A stretch of DNA of 64,000 nucleotides from Ureibacillus galli (GCF_014836845.1 NZ_JACSQA010000006.1:1-64000); one strand, 5' to 3'. Counted from the first letter of the stretch, positions 1-9,564 are shown. Numbers and translations are program-made. The notes: a model not told the origin generated them from the sequence alone.

Positions 1-27
1 AAATACCCGAAAAACGTTCAAAATTAC

Positions 28-65
28 AAAAGGCCTTCAGAATGTGACCATTCTGAAGGCCTTTT
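28..65. terminator. Bidirectional intrinsic terminator
   Basis: A 16-bp perfect inverted repeat (28-43 paired with 50-65) with a 6-base loop starts with an A-run and ends in TTTT. It can terminate transcription in either direction and presumably closes the gene upstream of the window. Confidence 0.85.
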
Positions 66-77
66 GTCGACAATCTG

Positions 78-109
78 CCATCTGAACAAAATTGTTCAGA
101 TGGTTTTTT
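78..109 (+). terminator. Second intrinsic terminator, tandem with the first
   Basis: CCATCTGAACAA (78-89) pairs with TTGTTCAGATGG (92-103) and is followed directly by six T. It lies 12 bases after the preceding hairpin, so the tpx promoter is insulated by two terminators in a row. Confidence 0.85.
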
Positions 110-197
110 CCGTAAAATTTTGTAAGGTAAGTTATTTGCAAAGAGGGAAATATGTTTAGTAAGATTATTTAAGTAATATGAAGGAGGGGACTTAAAA

Positions 198-701
198 ATG
201 GCACAAGTAACATTTAAAAACAACCCAGTAACATTAGTTGGAAATGAAGTAAAAGTAGGTGACAAAGCACCGGATTTTACAGTATTAGCAAATGATTTAT
301 CACCAGTAACACTTAAGGATTCAGAAGGAAAGGTAAGATTAATCGCATCGGTACCTTCTTTAGACACAGGTGTTTGTGATGCTGAAACACGTCGTTTTAA
401 TGAAGAAGTAGCAAGTTTAGGCGGAGATGTGGCATTCTACACAGTTTCTGTAGATTTACCATTTGCTCAAAAACGTTGGTGTGCAGGAGCTGGAATTGAC
501 GGCGTTCATACCGTATCTGACCATAAAGATTTATCTTTTGGTGAAGCATATGGTGTGTATATGAAAGAACTTCGTCTATTGGCACGTGCTGTATTTGTTA
601 TCGACAAAGAAGATACTGTAACTTATGTTGAGTACGTTCCAGAAGGTACAAGTCATCCGAATTATGAGGCAGCGATTGAAGCTGTTAAAGCTTTAATTTA
701 A
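198..701 (+). CDS. tpx: Thiol peroxidase (atypical 2-Cys peroxiredoxin)
   Basis: Reduces hydrogen and organic peroxides in the cytoplasm using thioredoxin. The 167-residue protein is the usual Tpx length. The peroxidatic cysteine is Cys60 in the motif [14 protein letters not shown], and the resolving cysteine is Cys95 in KRWCAGAG; this pair is diagnostic of the Tpx subfamily. A strong AAGGAGGGG ribosome binding site precedes the ATG. The gene sits beside the ytxK-type gene as in B. subtilis, separated by a perfect hairpin. Upstream lies the tandem terminator, so it has its own promoter. Confidence 0.95.
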   Translation: MAQVTFKNNPVTLVGNEVKVGDKAPDFTVLANDLSPVTLKDSEGKVRLIASVPSLDTGVCDAETRRFNEEVASLGGDVAFYTVSVDLPFAQKRWCAGAGIDGVHTVSDHKDLSFGEAYGVYMKELRLLARAVFVIDKEDTVTYVEYVPEGTSHPNYEAAIEAVKALI

Positions 702-782
702 TGGTTTACGTTTCTTCCTTTCATAAGGTAAGATAGAATGATTAATAGGCTAATTGTCTATAAATTGGAATGGTTAATGGAT

Positions 783-805
783 ACCCACTCAAATTTTGAG
801 TGGGT
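783..805. terminator. Perfect hairpin between tpx and ytxK
   Basis: ACCCACTCAAA and TTTGAGTGGGT form an 11-bp perfect inverted repeat around one base. The following T-run is weak (TGTTCATTT), so it may attenuate rather than fully stop tpx transcription, leaving partial read-through into ytxK. Confidence 0.55.
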
Positions 806-829
806 TGTTCATTTCAAAAGGAGTTTATT

Positions 830-1759
830 ATGGAAAAGTTTGAGCAAATATTTTCATTCATAAATGAGAAAGCAGAAAAGTATGAAAAAAATAAGGGGAT
901 TTCCTTTTTAGATGGTATTTTACAAGCCCTTGAAGATGTACTTGATGAGAAAGAAACATGGATTGGGAAAGAGGCAACGAAAGAAGAAATAAGAAAAGCC
1001 ATTCAAATTGCCATTTTAAAAGGAATGCGAAAAACTTCTCAACCAAATCATCAAATGACACCTGACACTTTAGGTCTTCTAGTTGGTTATTTTGTAGAGC
1101 AGTTTTTCGAAAACGAGCTAAAAAATAACCTGATCACCATGTTGGATCCAGCCGTCGGTACAGGTAACTTACTTTTTACTGTGATGAATTTGCTAAATGA
1201 TAAAGTATCGGCAACGGGAATCGAAGTGGATGAATTATTAATTCGATTAGCTGCAGATACAGCTGAATTATTGGAACAACCAGTTTTACTTTATCATCAA
1301 GATGCATTGCAAAAAATGTTAGTCGATCCTGTTGATGCAGTTATTTGTGACCTACCAGTAGGCTATTATCCGAATGAGGAAGTCGCATTAGACTATGAGT
1401 TATGTGCCCATGAAGAAATGAGCTATGCCCACCATTTATTTATTGAACAATCAATCAACTATACAAAAGATGGGGGTTATTTATTTTTCTTAATCCCTGC
1501 GAATTTATTTGAATCAAATCAAGCGAAGGCATTGCAAAAATATTTGAAAAAACACGCTTGGATTCAGGCGGTAATTCAACTGCCAGAAAACTTATTTGCA
1601 TCAAAGGCCCATGAGAAAAGCATTCTTATTTTACAAAAGCAAAGTAAAGAATTGAGAGCTCCCCGAGAAGTATTGCTAGCTAAAGTTCCAGCTATGTCAA
1701 ATAAAGAAGCAATGTCCATGTTTTTTGAAAAAGTTCAAATGTGGAAAGAAAATAAATAA
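830..1759 (+). CDS. ytxK: Class I SAM-dependent DNA methyltransferase-like protein (YtxK family)
   Basis: A 309-residue member of the YtxK family, related to N6-adenine methylases of type I restriction systems but without a specificity subunit. Motif I is seen as DPAVGTGNLL near residue 107. The catalytic NPPY-type motif is degenerate, as ICDLPVGYYP near residue 176. The start at 830 is chosen because AAAGGAG lies 6 bases upstream; the longer frame from 800 runs through the upstream hairpin and has no ribosome binding site. Neighbouring tpx supports orthology with B. subtilis YtxK. The substrate is unknown. Confidence 0.85.
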   Translation: MEKFEQIFSFINEKAEKYEKNKGISFLDGILQALEDVLDEKETWIGKEATKEEIRKAIQIAILKGMRKTSQPNHQMTPDTLGLLVGYFVEQFFENELKNNLITMLDPAVGTGNLLFTVMNLLNDKVSATGIEVDELLIRLAADTAELLEQPVLLYHQDALQKMLVDPVDAVICDLPVGYYPNEEVALDYELCAHEEMSYAHHLFIEQSINYTKDGGYLFFLIPANLFESNQAKALQKYLKKHAWIQAVIQLPENLFASKAHEKSILILQKQSKELRAPREVLLAKVPAMSNKEAMSMFFEKVQMWKENK

Positions 1760-1780
1760 AAAGATTCGAAATGAAACGAA

Positions 1781-1820
1781 AGTCATTACCATATGAAGAG
1801 GGTAATGACTTTTTTCTTTT
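1781..1820 (+). terminator. Intrinsic terminator after ytxK
   Basis: AGTCATTACC (1781-1790) pairs with GGTAATGACT (1801-1810) and is followed by TTTTTCTTTT. Confidence 0.9.
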
Positions 1821-2264
1821 ACTGTCTCCAAAGTATCATTTTATACTTTTCTCTAAATTTTTGGACAGAAGATACATAAAATAATAAAAAAAAATCTATC
1901 CTATTTTTATATGAACGGATAAAGATTTTTCATTTCCTGCCTTTAATTTTGAAAACGAAAAATAATGTATGAAAAGTTTGAGATTCAACAGTTAAAATTT
2001 TGAAATTATAACAAATCATTTACAGTTAGATTTTGTTTTTTAACGTGTTATGTTATCTATATGGGAAATGAAAAAAAGTTTTTAGAGATAAAAAATCTTA
2101 ATTTTCCAAGAAAAAAACTACTTTTTCCTAAATTTTTATTATTTAAAAAATATTTTTTAATTAACTTCAAAATAGTATCTTACATATTAGCTGGAAAATT
2201 GTTATTATGTATATAAATTCAATTATTTGAATACATAAGTTCACAACGGGGAGAGGGATCAGCT
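1821..2264. other. AT-rich intergenic region upstream of ald
   Basis: No gene is visible on either strand. An imperfect hairpin lies at about 1888-1930: AAAAATCT and AGATTTTT arms around ATCC and GGAT. Long A and T runs dominate 2080-2200. The ald ribosome binding site GGGGAGAGG lies at the end. The ald promoter could not be assigned with confidence. Confidence 0.5.
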
Positions 2265-3380
2265 ATGAAAATTGGAGTACCAAAGGAAATAAAAAACAAT
2301 GAAAACCGTGTTGCAATGACGCCTGCTGGAGTAGTTTCATTAATCAGTGCCGGACATGAAGTTTATATTGAAACGGGTGCAGGTTTAGGTTCATCCTTTG
2401 CAGATGAAGATTATGCTGCGGCAGGAGCAACAATTGTTAGCACAGCACAAGAAGCTTGGGCACAAGAAATGGTAATGAAAGTTAAAGAACCAATACCAAG
2501 CGAGTATTCGTATTTCCATGAGGGGTTAATTTTATTTACGTATTTACATTTAGCACCGGAACTTGAGTTAACACAAGCTTTATTAGACAATAAAGTAGTT
2601 GGTATCGCTTATGAAACGGTTCAATTACCAAATAGATCTTTACCACTTCTTACACCAATGAGCGAAGTAGCTGGTAAAATGTCTGTTCAAATTGGGGCAC
2701 AATTTTTAGAAAAAATGAATGGTGGAAAAGGTATTCTTTTAGGGGGAGTATCTGGCGTTCCACGCGGTAAAGTAACTATTGTTGGCGGTGGTATGGCAGG
2801 TACAAATGCAGCTCGTATCGCAGTTGGGATGGGCGCCGATGTAACGATTTTAGATTTGAACCCAGAGAGATTACGTCAATTAGAAGACATCTTTGGTTCT
2901 TCCGTTCAAACGCTAATGTCTAACCCTTACAATATTGCGGAATCAGTTAAGGATTCGGATTTAGTTATTGGTTCGGTATTAATTCCTGGAGCAAAAGCAC
3001 CTAAACTAGTTACTGAACAAATGGTGAAAAGTATGCGTCCAGGGTCTGTTATTGTAGATATTGCGATTGACCAAGGCGGTAGCTTTGAAACAACAGATCG
3101 TGTAACGACTCATGATAACCCAACTTACATTAAGCATGATGTTGTCCATTATGCAGTTGCGAATATGCCTGGTGCAGTACCACGTACATCAACAATTGCC
3201 CTTACAAACAATACGGTTCCTTACGCATTACAAATTGCAAACAAAGGTTATAAACAAGCATGTATTGATAATGAAGCGTTGAAAAAAGGGTTAAATACAT
3301 TAGAAGGTCACGTTGTATATAAAGCTGTTGCGGAAGACCAAGGCCGTGATTATGTACCTGTAGATTCTCTGCTTCTTTAA
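2265..3380 (+). CDS. ald: Alanine dehydrogenase
   Basis: Catalyses NAD-dependent oxidative deamination of L-alanine to pyruvate and ammonia, important for using alanine as a carbon source and in sporulation and germination. Full length at 371 residues. It starts [17 protein letters not shown] and has the substrate Lys/Arg region in [10 protein letters not shown]. The Rossmann motif is [11 protein letters not shown] near residue 173, and [15 protein letters not shown] near residue 305 is also typical. The gene is monocistronic between a long AT-rich leader and its own terminator. Its position after ytxK matches B. subtilis. Confidence 0.97.
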   Translation: MKIGVPKEIKNNENRVAMTPAGVVSLISAGHEVYIETGAGLGSSFADEDYAAAGATIVSTAQEAWAQEMVMKVKEPIPSEYSYFHEGLILFTYLHLAPELELTQALLDNKVVGIAYETVQLPNRSLPLLTPMSEVAGKMSVQIGAQFLEKMNGGKGILLGGVSGVPRGKVTIVGGGMAGTNAARIAVGMGADVTILDLNPERLRQLEDIFGSSVQTLMSNPYNIAESVKDSDLVIGSVLIPGAKAPKLVTEQMVKSMRPGSVIVDIAIDQGGSFETTDRVTTHDNPTYIKHDVVHYAVANMPGAVPRTSTIALTNNTVPYALQIANKGYKQACIDNEALKKGLNTLEGHVVYKAVAEDQGRDYVPVDSLLL

Positions 3381-3406
3381 GCGATAGTTGTTCAAGATAA
3401 ATAGTC

Positions 3407-3442
3407 AGCCACTTGTGAGAAAAAGAACAAGTGGCTTTTTTT
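3407..3442 (+). terminator. Intrinsic terminator after ald
   Basis: AGCCACTTGT (3407-3416) pairs with ACAAGTGGCT (3427-3436), followed by a run of T. Confidence 0.9.
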
Positions 3443-3451
3443 ATTGCACTT

Positions 3452-3478
3452 AATAGTTATCAGAAAATATTAACTATT
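3452..3478. promoter_or_regulatory. Candidate CodY box upstream of the liv operon
   Basis: The 15-mer AGTTATCAGAAAATA at 3455-3469 matches the known CodY consensus AATTTTCNGAAAATT at 11 of the 14 defined positions. It is nested within an 8-bp inverted repeat, AATAGTTA (3452-3459) and TAACTATT (3471-3478). CodY senses branched-chain amino acids, which fits the importer operon that starts 80 bases downstream. Confidence 0.5.
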
Positions 3479-3560
3479 TTGAAATTTATCATTTACTTTT
3501 CCATAAAAATGTAATTTAATAGAATTGCTCTACTAAAAATAAATTATTGGGGGAATTTAG

Positions 3561-4715
3561 ATGAAAGGGATTTTTCAAAAGTCGTTCACTGTTATGGTCG
3601 TATTGATGTTATTTTTACTTACGGCATGTAGTGGGTCAAGCACCGGTGATGAAGGCTCAACAAATACAGATGGTGGAACGATTCAAGCAAAAATTGGGGT
3701 TGTCTCCTATTTAACTGGCGCTGGTGCAGCTTATGGAGAAGCCATTACTAACGGATTAAAATTAGCTCAAAGCGAAATAAATGAACAAGGAGAAGTTAAC
3801 ATAGATTTAGTAATTGAAGATTCTGCTGGAGAGGCGGAGCAAGCCCTTTCAGCTGCTCAAAAATTAATGAATGACGAAGAGATTCTTGCCATTATAGGAC
3901 CTACATTAAGTACAGAATTTTTTGCAGTAGCTCCTGAAGCAGATTTAAATGGAATATCGATTATGGGTACATCAACTACGGCAGAAGGGATCCCTGAAAT
4001 TGGAGATTATGTTTTCCGAAATTCCATTCCGGAAGCATTAGCGATTCCAACGGCGATGGAAAAAGCAGTTGAAAGAACAGGTGCGAAAAAAGTGGCGCTT
4101 ATTTATGGAAATGACGATGTGTTAACTAAATCGGGCTTCGATACGATGAAGAAAGCTGCAGAAGAAATGGGGCTAGAAATAGTAACAATTGAAACGTTCC
4201 AAAAAGGGCAAAGCGATTATAATGCACAATTAACAAAGATTAAAAATGCAAATCCTGATTTAATTTTAGCTTCCGCATTGTATAACGAAGGGGCCGTCAT
4301 TATGGACCAAGCACGTAAAATGGGCATTGAAGTTCCATTTGTTGGAGGTAATGGTTTCAACTCACCTCAAGTGCTGGAAATTGCAGGCGAAGCAGCAAAC
4401 GGTTTAATCGTTGCTACACCATGGTTTGGAGAGTCGGAAGATCCGAAAGTAGTTGAATTTAATAAAAAATTTGAAGAAGCCTATGGAAAATTACCTGACC
4501 AATTTGCAGCTCAAGCTTATGATGCATTATATATTTATGCTGATGCATTAAAAAGGGCAGGGGAAGCTGATCGAGAACTGTTCCATGAGGCATTAGCAGA
4601 AACGAAAAACTTCGAAGGTTTATTAGGGAACTTTTCTTTTGATGAGATCGGTGACGTAGTAATGGACGTTAAAGTTGTCGAAATAAAAGATGGAAAATTC
4701 GTTGAATTCCAATAA
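3561..4715 (+). CDS. livK: Branched-chain amino acid ABC transporter, substrate-binding lipoprotein
   Basis: Extracytoplasmic receptor that captures a branched-chain or related amino acid and delivers it to the LivHM permease. The N-terminus is a lipoprotein signal peptide with lipobox LTAC and Cys23 as the predicted lipidated residue, followed by a Ser/Gly/Thr-rich linker. The rest is a type I periplasmic-binding fold (Peripla_BP_6/LivJ family), starting IGVVSYLTGAGAAYGEA. Length is 384 residues. It is the first gene of a five-gene operon. The exact ligand (Leu/Ile/Val or another amino acid) cannot be read from sequence. Confidence 0.92.
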   Translation: MKGIFQKSFTVMVVLMLFLLTACSGSSTGDEGSTNTDGGTIQAKIGVVSYLTGAGAAYGEAITNGLKLAQSEINEQGEVNIDLVIEDSAGEAEQALSAAQKLMNDEEILAIIGPTLSTEFFAVAPEADLNGISIMGTSTTAEGIPEIGDYVFRNSIPEALAIPTAMEKAVERTGAKKVALIYGNDDVLTKSGFDTMKKAAEEMGLEIVTIETFQKGQSDYNAQLTKIKNANPDLILASALYNEGAVIMDQARKMGIEVPFVGGNGFNSPQVLEIAGEAANGLIVATPWFGESEDPKVVEFNKKFEEAYGKLPDQFAAQAYDALYIYADALKRAGEADRELFHEALAETKNFEGLLGNFSFDEIGDVVMDVKVVEIKDGKFVEFQ

Positions 4716-4731
4716 TTAAACTTTTAAAGAA

Positions 4732-4758
4732 ATGAAGAATAAACGGATTCATCTTCAT
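4732..4758 (+). other. Hairpin between livK and livH
   Basis: ATGAAGA (4732-4738) pairs with TCTTCAT (4752-4758) with no strong T-run behind it. This position suits partial attenuation or mRNA 3' end protection that raises the binding protein above the permease. That role is inferred from the layout only. Confidence 0.4.
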
Positions 4759-4821
4759 GTTGAAAAAATCAATTTCATTTTTTGCCATTTATATTAAAAA
4801 TGATTTTAAAGGATGATGATT

Positions 4822-5703
4822 TTGCTATTAGAACAATTTATTAATGGCATGACCTTGGGCAGCATCTATGCAATCGTTGCCCTAGGGTTTACCCTTGTAT
4901 TTGGCGTTTTAGGCATTATTAATATGGCCCATGGGGAAATTTTTATGGTAGGAGCCTTTGTAGGAGTGATGACGACAGGTGTATTAGGTTGGCCGTTATG
5001 GTTAGCCTTTGTTGCTTCTATCGTCGTTACGTCGATATTAGGTTACTTATTAGAAACCTTCACTTTACGTCCGTTAAGGGGTAAACGTGGGGTTTCTCAT
5101 TTAGCGCCTTTGATTAGTACGATTGGTGTTTCCATATTGCTTGAAAACTTATCCCATCATCTTTTTGGTGCTGGGAATAAACCATTTCGTACTGAATTTG
5201 CAGAGATGAGTATTGAAATCGGTTCGTTAACGATTTATATCGTTCAAATCGTCATTTTTGTCATTTCAATTATTTTAATGATTGGCTTATCGATCTGGTT
5301 ATCGAAAACTAAAGCGGGGAAAGCGTTACGAGCAACGGCTGAAAATTTAGAAACAGCTAGTATTCTAGGAGTAGATACAAAGAAAATCATTACGTTAACA
5401 GTTATTATTGCCTCTGCAATGGGAGGAATTGCAGGAATATTAGTCGGAATGGCGTTTAACTCCGTCAGTCCTCAAATGGGATTAGCTATCGGTTTGAAAG
5501 GCCTTGCGATCATCATTCTAGGAGGAATGGGAAATGTCAAGGGTGCCATGGTAGGTGGATTAATTTTAGGTTTATCTGAAACTTTCCTCGTAGCATATGG
5601 GGATTCAGGTTATCGAGATGCCATCGCATTTATCATGATCATCGTCATTCTTTTATTAAGACCACAAGGCATTTTCGGATCAAAGATAGCGGAGGGCAGG
5701 TGA
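4822..5703 (+). CDS. livH: Branched-chain amino acid ABC transporter permease LivH
   Basis: Integral membrane permease, about 293 residues with roughly eight hydrophobic segments. It begins with the family signature LINGMTLGSIYAIVALGFTLVFG in slightly divergent form and contains the cytoplasmic EAA-like stretch KAGKALRATAENLETASILG. A TTG start at 4822 is preferred: the ribosome binding site AAAGGATGATG directly abuts the in-frame ATGs at 4813 and 4816, leaving no usable spacing for them. It partners with LivM encoded 4 bases downstream. Confidence 0.88.
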   Translation: MLLEQFINGMTLGSIYAIVALGFTLVFGVLGIINMAHGEIFMVGAFVGVMTTGVLGWPLWLAFVASIVVTSILGYLLETFTLRPLRGKRGVSHLAPLISTIGVSILLENLSHHLFGAGNKPFRTEFAEMSIEIGSLTIYIVQIVIFVISIILMIGLSIWLSKTKAGKALRATAENLETASILGVDTKKIITLTVIIASAMGGIAGILVGMAFNSVSPQMGLAIGLKGLAIIILGGMGNVKGAMVGGLILGLSETFLVAYGDSGYRDAIAFIMIIVILLLRPQGIFGSKIAEGR

Positions 5704-5707
5704 TACT

Positions 5708-6661
5708 ATGTTAGCTGATTTTATTAATCCATACCATTTACAAATTGCTTCATTTATATTAATTAATATTCTTCTTGCGATTAGCGTTTATGTCCCATTA
5801 TCCTCAGGGCAGTTATCATTAGGTAGTGCGGGTTTTATGGGGGTTGGTGCTTATACTTCGGCATTATTAACGATTCATTTTGATTTACCTATTTTTGTTG
5901 GTGTTTTAGTTGGCGCTGCAGTTGCAGGTTGCTTAGGTATTATTATTGGAATCCCATCCTTAAGGTTATCTGGTGTTTATTTAGCGATTGCGACTTTAGG
6001 ACTTGGAGAAGTTATTCGGGTTATTTTTGTAAACTGGGAATCCCTTACGAAAGGGTCAATCGGTTTAACTGGAATTCCCCAAATGGGTAGAGAATTATTA
6101 AAGTTAGCACGTAATGTTGGGATAGAACCTGCGATGTTTGGGTTAAGAAATAATCAATTTGTTTATTTAATGGTGTTTGTCATTTTACTTATTTTAGTCA
6201 TCGGGACTATATGGTTTGTTTTCCGACAACAAAATTCACGGATAGGTCGTTCCTTTTCTTCTATCCAAATGGATGAAAAAGCAGCGGAATCGATGGGCAT
6301 TAATATTACTTACTTTAAAGTTCTTTCCTTTTCACAAGGTGCTTTTTTAGCTGGCTTAGCCGGCGCACTGTTTGCCCATGTCATGGGATACATTTCACCT
6401 TCCGATTTTTCTTACCATCGGGCTGTTGAAATATTAATTTTCACAGTCTTTGGAGGTAGTGAAGTAATTATCGGTTCGATTTTCGGAGCTATCTTTTTAA
6501 CGTTAATACCAGAAGTTTTACGCTTTGTCAGTGAATATCGATATATTATTTACGGAATTATGTTAGTTATATTAATGGCCGTACGCCCACAAGGTATATT
6601 AGATATTCATTTATTAAGCAAGTTTAAAAGGTTGAAACGTTCTAAAGGAGGGGTCCGTTAA
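5708..6661 (+). CDS. livM: Branched-chain amino acid ABC transporter permease LivM
   Basis: Second membrane permease of the importer, 317 residues. It has the family's N-terminal GQLSLGSAGFMGVGAYTSAL segment and the ATLGLGEVIRVIFVNW and SLTKGSIGLTGIP regions. The coupling-helix region reads GRSFSSIQMDEKAAESMGIN. It ends in a basic cytoplasmic tail. Its last base is the first base of the livG start codon, indicating translational coupling. Confidence 0.93.
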   Translation: MLADFINPYHLQIASFILINILLAISVYVPLSSGQLSLGSAGFMGVGAYTSALLTIHFDLPIFVGVLVGAAVAGCLGIIIGIPSLRLSGVYLAIATLGLGEVIRVIFVNWESLTKGSIGLTGIPQMGRELLKLARNVGIEPAMFGLRNNQFVYLMVFVILLILVIGTIWFVFRQQNSRIGRSFSSIQMDEKAAESMGINITYFKVLSFSQGAFLAGLAGALFAHVMGYISPSDFSYHRAVEILIFTVFGGSEVIIGSIFGAIFLTLIPEVLRFVSEYRYIIYGIMLVILMAVRPQGILDIHLLSKFKRLKRSKGGVR

Positions 6662-7434
6662 TGGTGCTTGAAATACGAAACGTATCAAAAAACTTTGGCG
6701 GTATTCATGCTTTAAAAGATGTCTCATTTAAAATTCAAGAAGGGGAGATTTATGGTTTAATTGGTCCAAATGGTGCTGGGAAAACGACGATGTTTAATTT
6801 AATTACGAATATATTTGAACCAACATCAGGGCAAATCCTTTTCCATGACACCAATATTACCGGTTTAAAATCCCATAAAATTACGGAACAAGGAATATGT
6901 CGAACATATCAAAATATTCGTCTTTTTTCCCAAATGTCTGCTTTAAAAAATGTTATGGTTGGCGGTCATTGTAGAAGCTCATCCGGCGTATTTAGCAGTG
7001 TCTTCCGGACAAAAAAGCAAAAGAGCGAGGAGAGGGGACTTACCCAAAAAGCAGAGGAGCTTTTAGATTTAGTTGGCTTATTGGAACATAAAGATACATT
7101 GGCGGAGAACCTTGCTTATGGCCAGCAAAGAAGGCTTGAAATTGCTAGAGCGTTGGCAAGTAATCCTAAATTACTATTATTAGATGAACCGGCAGCGGGG
7201 ATGAACGAAAATGAAACGGATAGTTTGTATGATTTAATTAAACTTATTCAATCAAAAGGGGTAACGGTTTTAATTATTGAACATGACATGCCCCTTGTAA
7301 TGAAACTATGCGATCGCATTACTGTGTTAAATTTTGGAGAGAAATTAGCAGAAGGTACTCCATATGAAATTCAGAACAATGAATCAGTTATTGAAGCCTA
7401 CCTCGGTCGGGAGGAGGATGTAGAAATTGCTTAA
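6661..7434 (+). CDS. livG: Branched-chain amino acid ABC transporter ATP-binding protein LivG
   Basis: Cytoplasmic ATPase, 257 residues. Visible motifs are Walker A GPNGAGKTT near residue 36, the LivG-type insertion of about 15 residues around 100-120, a signature motif in the form AYGQQRRLEIARAL and Walker B LLLLDEPAAGM. The C-terminal YLGREE tail is typical of LivG. AAAGGAGGGG precedes the ATG. The gene overlaps livF by eight bases. Confidence 0.94.
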   Translation: MVLEIRNVSKNFGGIHALKDVSFKIQEGEIYGLIGPNGAGKTTMFNLITNIFEPTSGQILFHDTNITGLKSHKITEQGICRTYQNIRLFSQMSALKNVMVGGHCRSSSGVFSSVFRTKKQKSEERGLTQKAEELLDLVGLLEHKDTLAENLAYGQQRRLEIARALASNPKLLLLDEPAAGMNENETDSLYDLIKLIQSKGVTVLIIEHDMPLVMKLCDRITVLNFGEKLAEGTPYEIQNNESVIEAYLGREEDVEIA

Positions 7435-8188
7435 ACTAACGAATGTTCAAACTTTTTATGGACAAATTCAAGCATTAAAAGGCATTGACTTAGAAGTACC
7501 CGAGGGACAAATTATTACGTTACTTGGGGCAAATGGTGCTGGGAAATCGACAACAATGAAAACGATTGCCGGTTTACTGAAGCCTAAAAAAGGGTCAATT
7601 GAATTTCTTGGAGAAAATGTAACAGGATTACGACCCGATCAATTACTTCGTAAAGGAATCGCCCTTGTTCCTGAGGGACGTGCTATTTTATCTTCAATGA
7701 CAGTACTAGAAAATTTAGAGATGGGTGCCTATCATCGAAAGGACAAAGGGGTAAAAGAAGACATAGAAAACGTAATGCAGCGTTTCCCTATTTTATTTGA
7801 AAGACAAACGCAACTAGCCGGTACTCTTTCTGGCGGACAACAACAAATGCTAGCCATTGCCCGGGCATTATTATCAAAACCTAAATTACTATTACTCGAT
7901 GAACCGTCCATGGGTCTTGCACCATTAATCGTGTCAGAAATTTTTGCGATAATTAAAGAAATAAAAGAAACAGGAACGACGGTGCTTCTTGTGGAACAAA
8001 ATGCAAAGCAAGCTTTAAAAATAGCTGACTTTGGCTACGTTATGGAAACAGGGAAGATTATCATTGAAGGGAAATCAGCAGATCTTTTAACAGATTCTCG
8101 AATTGTAGAAGCCTATTTAGGGAGAAAATCAACAAAAGTTCAAGAAGAAGTTCAGGATGAGGGGATATCTGCCTCGAAACAAGTTTAA
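7427..8188 (+). CDS. livF: Branched-chain amino acid ABC transporter ATP-binding protein LivF
   Basis: Second ATPase of the importer, 253 residues, starting at TTG with GGAGG nine bases upstream inside the end of livG. Walker A is GANGAGKST, the signature is LSGGQQQMLAIARALL and Walker B is LLLLDEPSMGLAP, as in LivF/BraG proteins. The C-terminus carries a polar 20-residue extension (VQEEVQDEGISASKQV) beyond the usual YLG end. It closes the operon. Confidence 0.94.
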   Translation: MLKLTNVQTFYGQIQALKGIDLEVPEGQIITLLGANGAGKSTTMKTIAGLLKPKKGSIEFLGENVTGLRPDQLLRKGIALVPEGRAILSSMTVLENLEMGAYHRKDKGVKEDIENVMQRFPILFERQTQLAGTLSGGQQQMLAIARALLSKPKLLLLDEPSMGLAPLIVSEIFAIIKEIKETGTTVLLVEQNAKQALKIADFGYVMETGKIIIEGKSADLLTDSRIVEAYLGRKSTKVQEEVQDEGISASKQV

Positions 8189-8235
8189 TTCTGTGTTCTT
8201 CTAGTCATTTAGCGTATATTCCTTACTAAAATATG

Positions 8236-8275
8236 AAAAAGGTGATGCGAAAGAAATATTCGCTTCACCTTTTAC
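8236..8275. terminator. Bidirectional terminator between livF and the M24 peptidase gene
   Basis: AAAAAGGTGATGCGAA pairs with TTCGCTTCACCTTTT, flanked by A and T runs, in the gap between two convergent genes. Confidence 0.85.
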
Positions 8276-8290
8276 TTTTTTGATTCATCG

Positions 8291-9382
8291 TTATGATAAA
8301 ACAACTAATTCTTTTGTGAATTTCGTTAAAACTTCAACGCCGTCTTCGGTTACAACAACATCATCTTCAATACGAACACCTGTCACATCGGCTTTATAAA
8401 TGCCTGGTTCAATTGTAAAGACCATTCCAGGGGAAAGTACCATTTCATTAGTTCCTGTTACAGATGGGAATTCGTGAACAGAAATCCCAAGTCCATGTCC
8501 TAAACGGTGAGTAAAATATTCACCATAACCGGCATTGCTAATTGTATCGCGAGCAATTTTATCTAAATCCATAGCACGAACGCCAGGTTTTACTGCTGCA
8601 ATAGCTCCTTCATTTGCTTGGCGAACCGCATTGTATATTTCTTTTTGTGCTTCAGATGGCTCTCCAAAGGCAACAGTACGTGTAATGTCTGAGCAATAGC
8701 CGTCATAAATAACACCTAAGTCAAATAAAATCATATCGCCTTTTTGAATTTTACGATCTCCTGGCGTACCATGGGGAGATGCCGTTTTAGGACCGGAAAG
8801 TACCATTGTTTCAAAGGACATTGAACAACCCTTTTCTTTAATGGCATTTTCAATGGCTGTTAAAATTTCCATTTCCGTTTTGCCTTCAGCAATTTCTTTA
8901 CATCCTACTTCAATCGCATAGTCAGCTAAACTTGCTGCTTTACGCAATTTTGCAATTTCTACTTCATCTTTAATAACACGATATTGGTTAATTTGATCGT
9001 CAAGACGAACAAAGGTAGCTTGCGGATAAATTTGTTGAAGAGCTTCCAAACGTTCAACTGTTACATGGGACTTTTCGATAGCTACCGTTGTCATTTGGAT
9101 ACCACGGGATTGTACAGCCTGTGCAAGTAATTCCCATGGGTTATCTGTATCAAGGTGACCGATGATTTCTCCATCCCAACCAGCTGCTTTCGCATCGGGT
9201 GCTTCCATTTTAGGGCAAATTAAGAAAGGTTCCGCATCTTTGAAAACCATTACTCCTAATAAACGTTCATGGGGATTGCTTTTAAAATGGGAAAAGTAAA
9301 AAACGTTATCTGGTGTTGTAATAAAAGCTGCATCATATTCATTTGCTTTTAAATAACTTTGTAGTTGTTGTAATTTATTCAT
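8291..9382 (-). CDS. M24B metallopeptidase, Xaa-Pro dipeptidase/aminopeptidase family
   Basis: A 363-residue cytoplasmic dinuclear-metal peptidase expected to cleave X-Pro peptides. An N-terminal creatinase-like domain covers about residues 1-125. The pita-bread catalytic domain follows, with metal ligands visible as FDLGVIYDGYCSDITRT (two Asp), LGHGLGISVHEFP (His), TIEPGIY (Glu) and RIEDDVVV (Glu). GAGGAGGG precedes the ATG on the minus strand. It lies convergent to the amino acid importer. Whether it is the PepQ-like or YqhT/YkvY-like paralogue cannot be settled here. Confidence 0.9.
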   Translation of the reverse strand: MNKLQQLQSYLKANEYDAAFITTPDNVFYFSHFKSNPHERLLGVMVFKDAEPFLICPKMEAPDAKAAGWDGEIIGHLDTDNPWELLAQAVQSRGIQMTTVAIEKSHVTVERLEALQQIYPQATFVRLDDQINQYRVIKDEVEIAKLRKAASLADYAIEVGCKEIAEGKTEMEILTAIENAIKEKGCSMSFETMVLSGPKTASPHGTPGDRKIQKGDMILFDLGVIYDGYCSDITRTVAFGEPSEAQKEIYNAVRQANEGAIAAVKPGVRAMDLDKIARDTISNAGYGEYFTHRLGHGLGISVHEFPSVTGTNEMVLSPGMVFTIEPGIYKADVTGVRIEDDVVVTEDGVEVLTKFTKELVVLS

Positions 9383-9564
9383 AAAAACCCTCCTCGAGAT
9401 TAAAAAAAGACATATCCATTGTTTTACACCGATAGCTTAAACGGGGTACAATAAATACGAATAATTCATATTTTAACACTTTTATATAGTATAGCAAAAA
9501 GAAGGAAAAAAGCTTATAAAAGCGGAATAAGTTAATTTGAACATACTTTCAAGGAGGATAAAGA

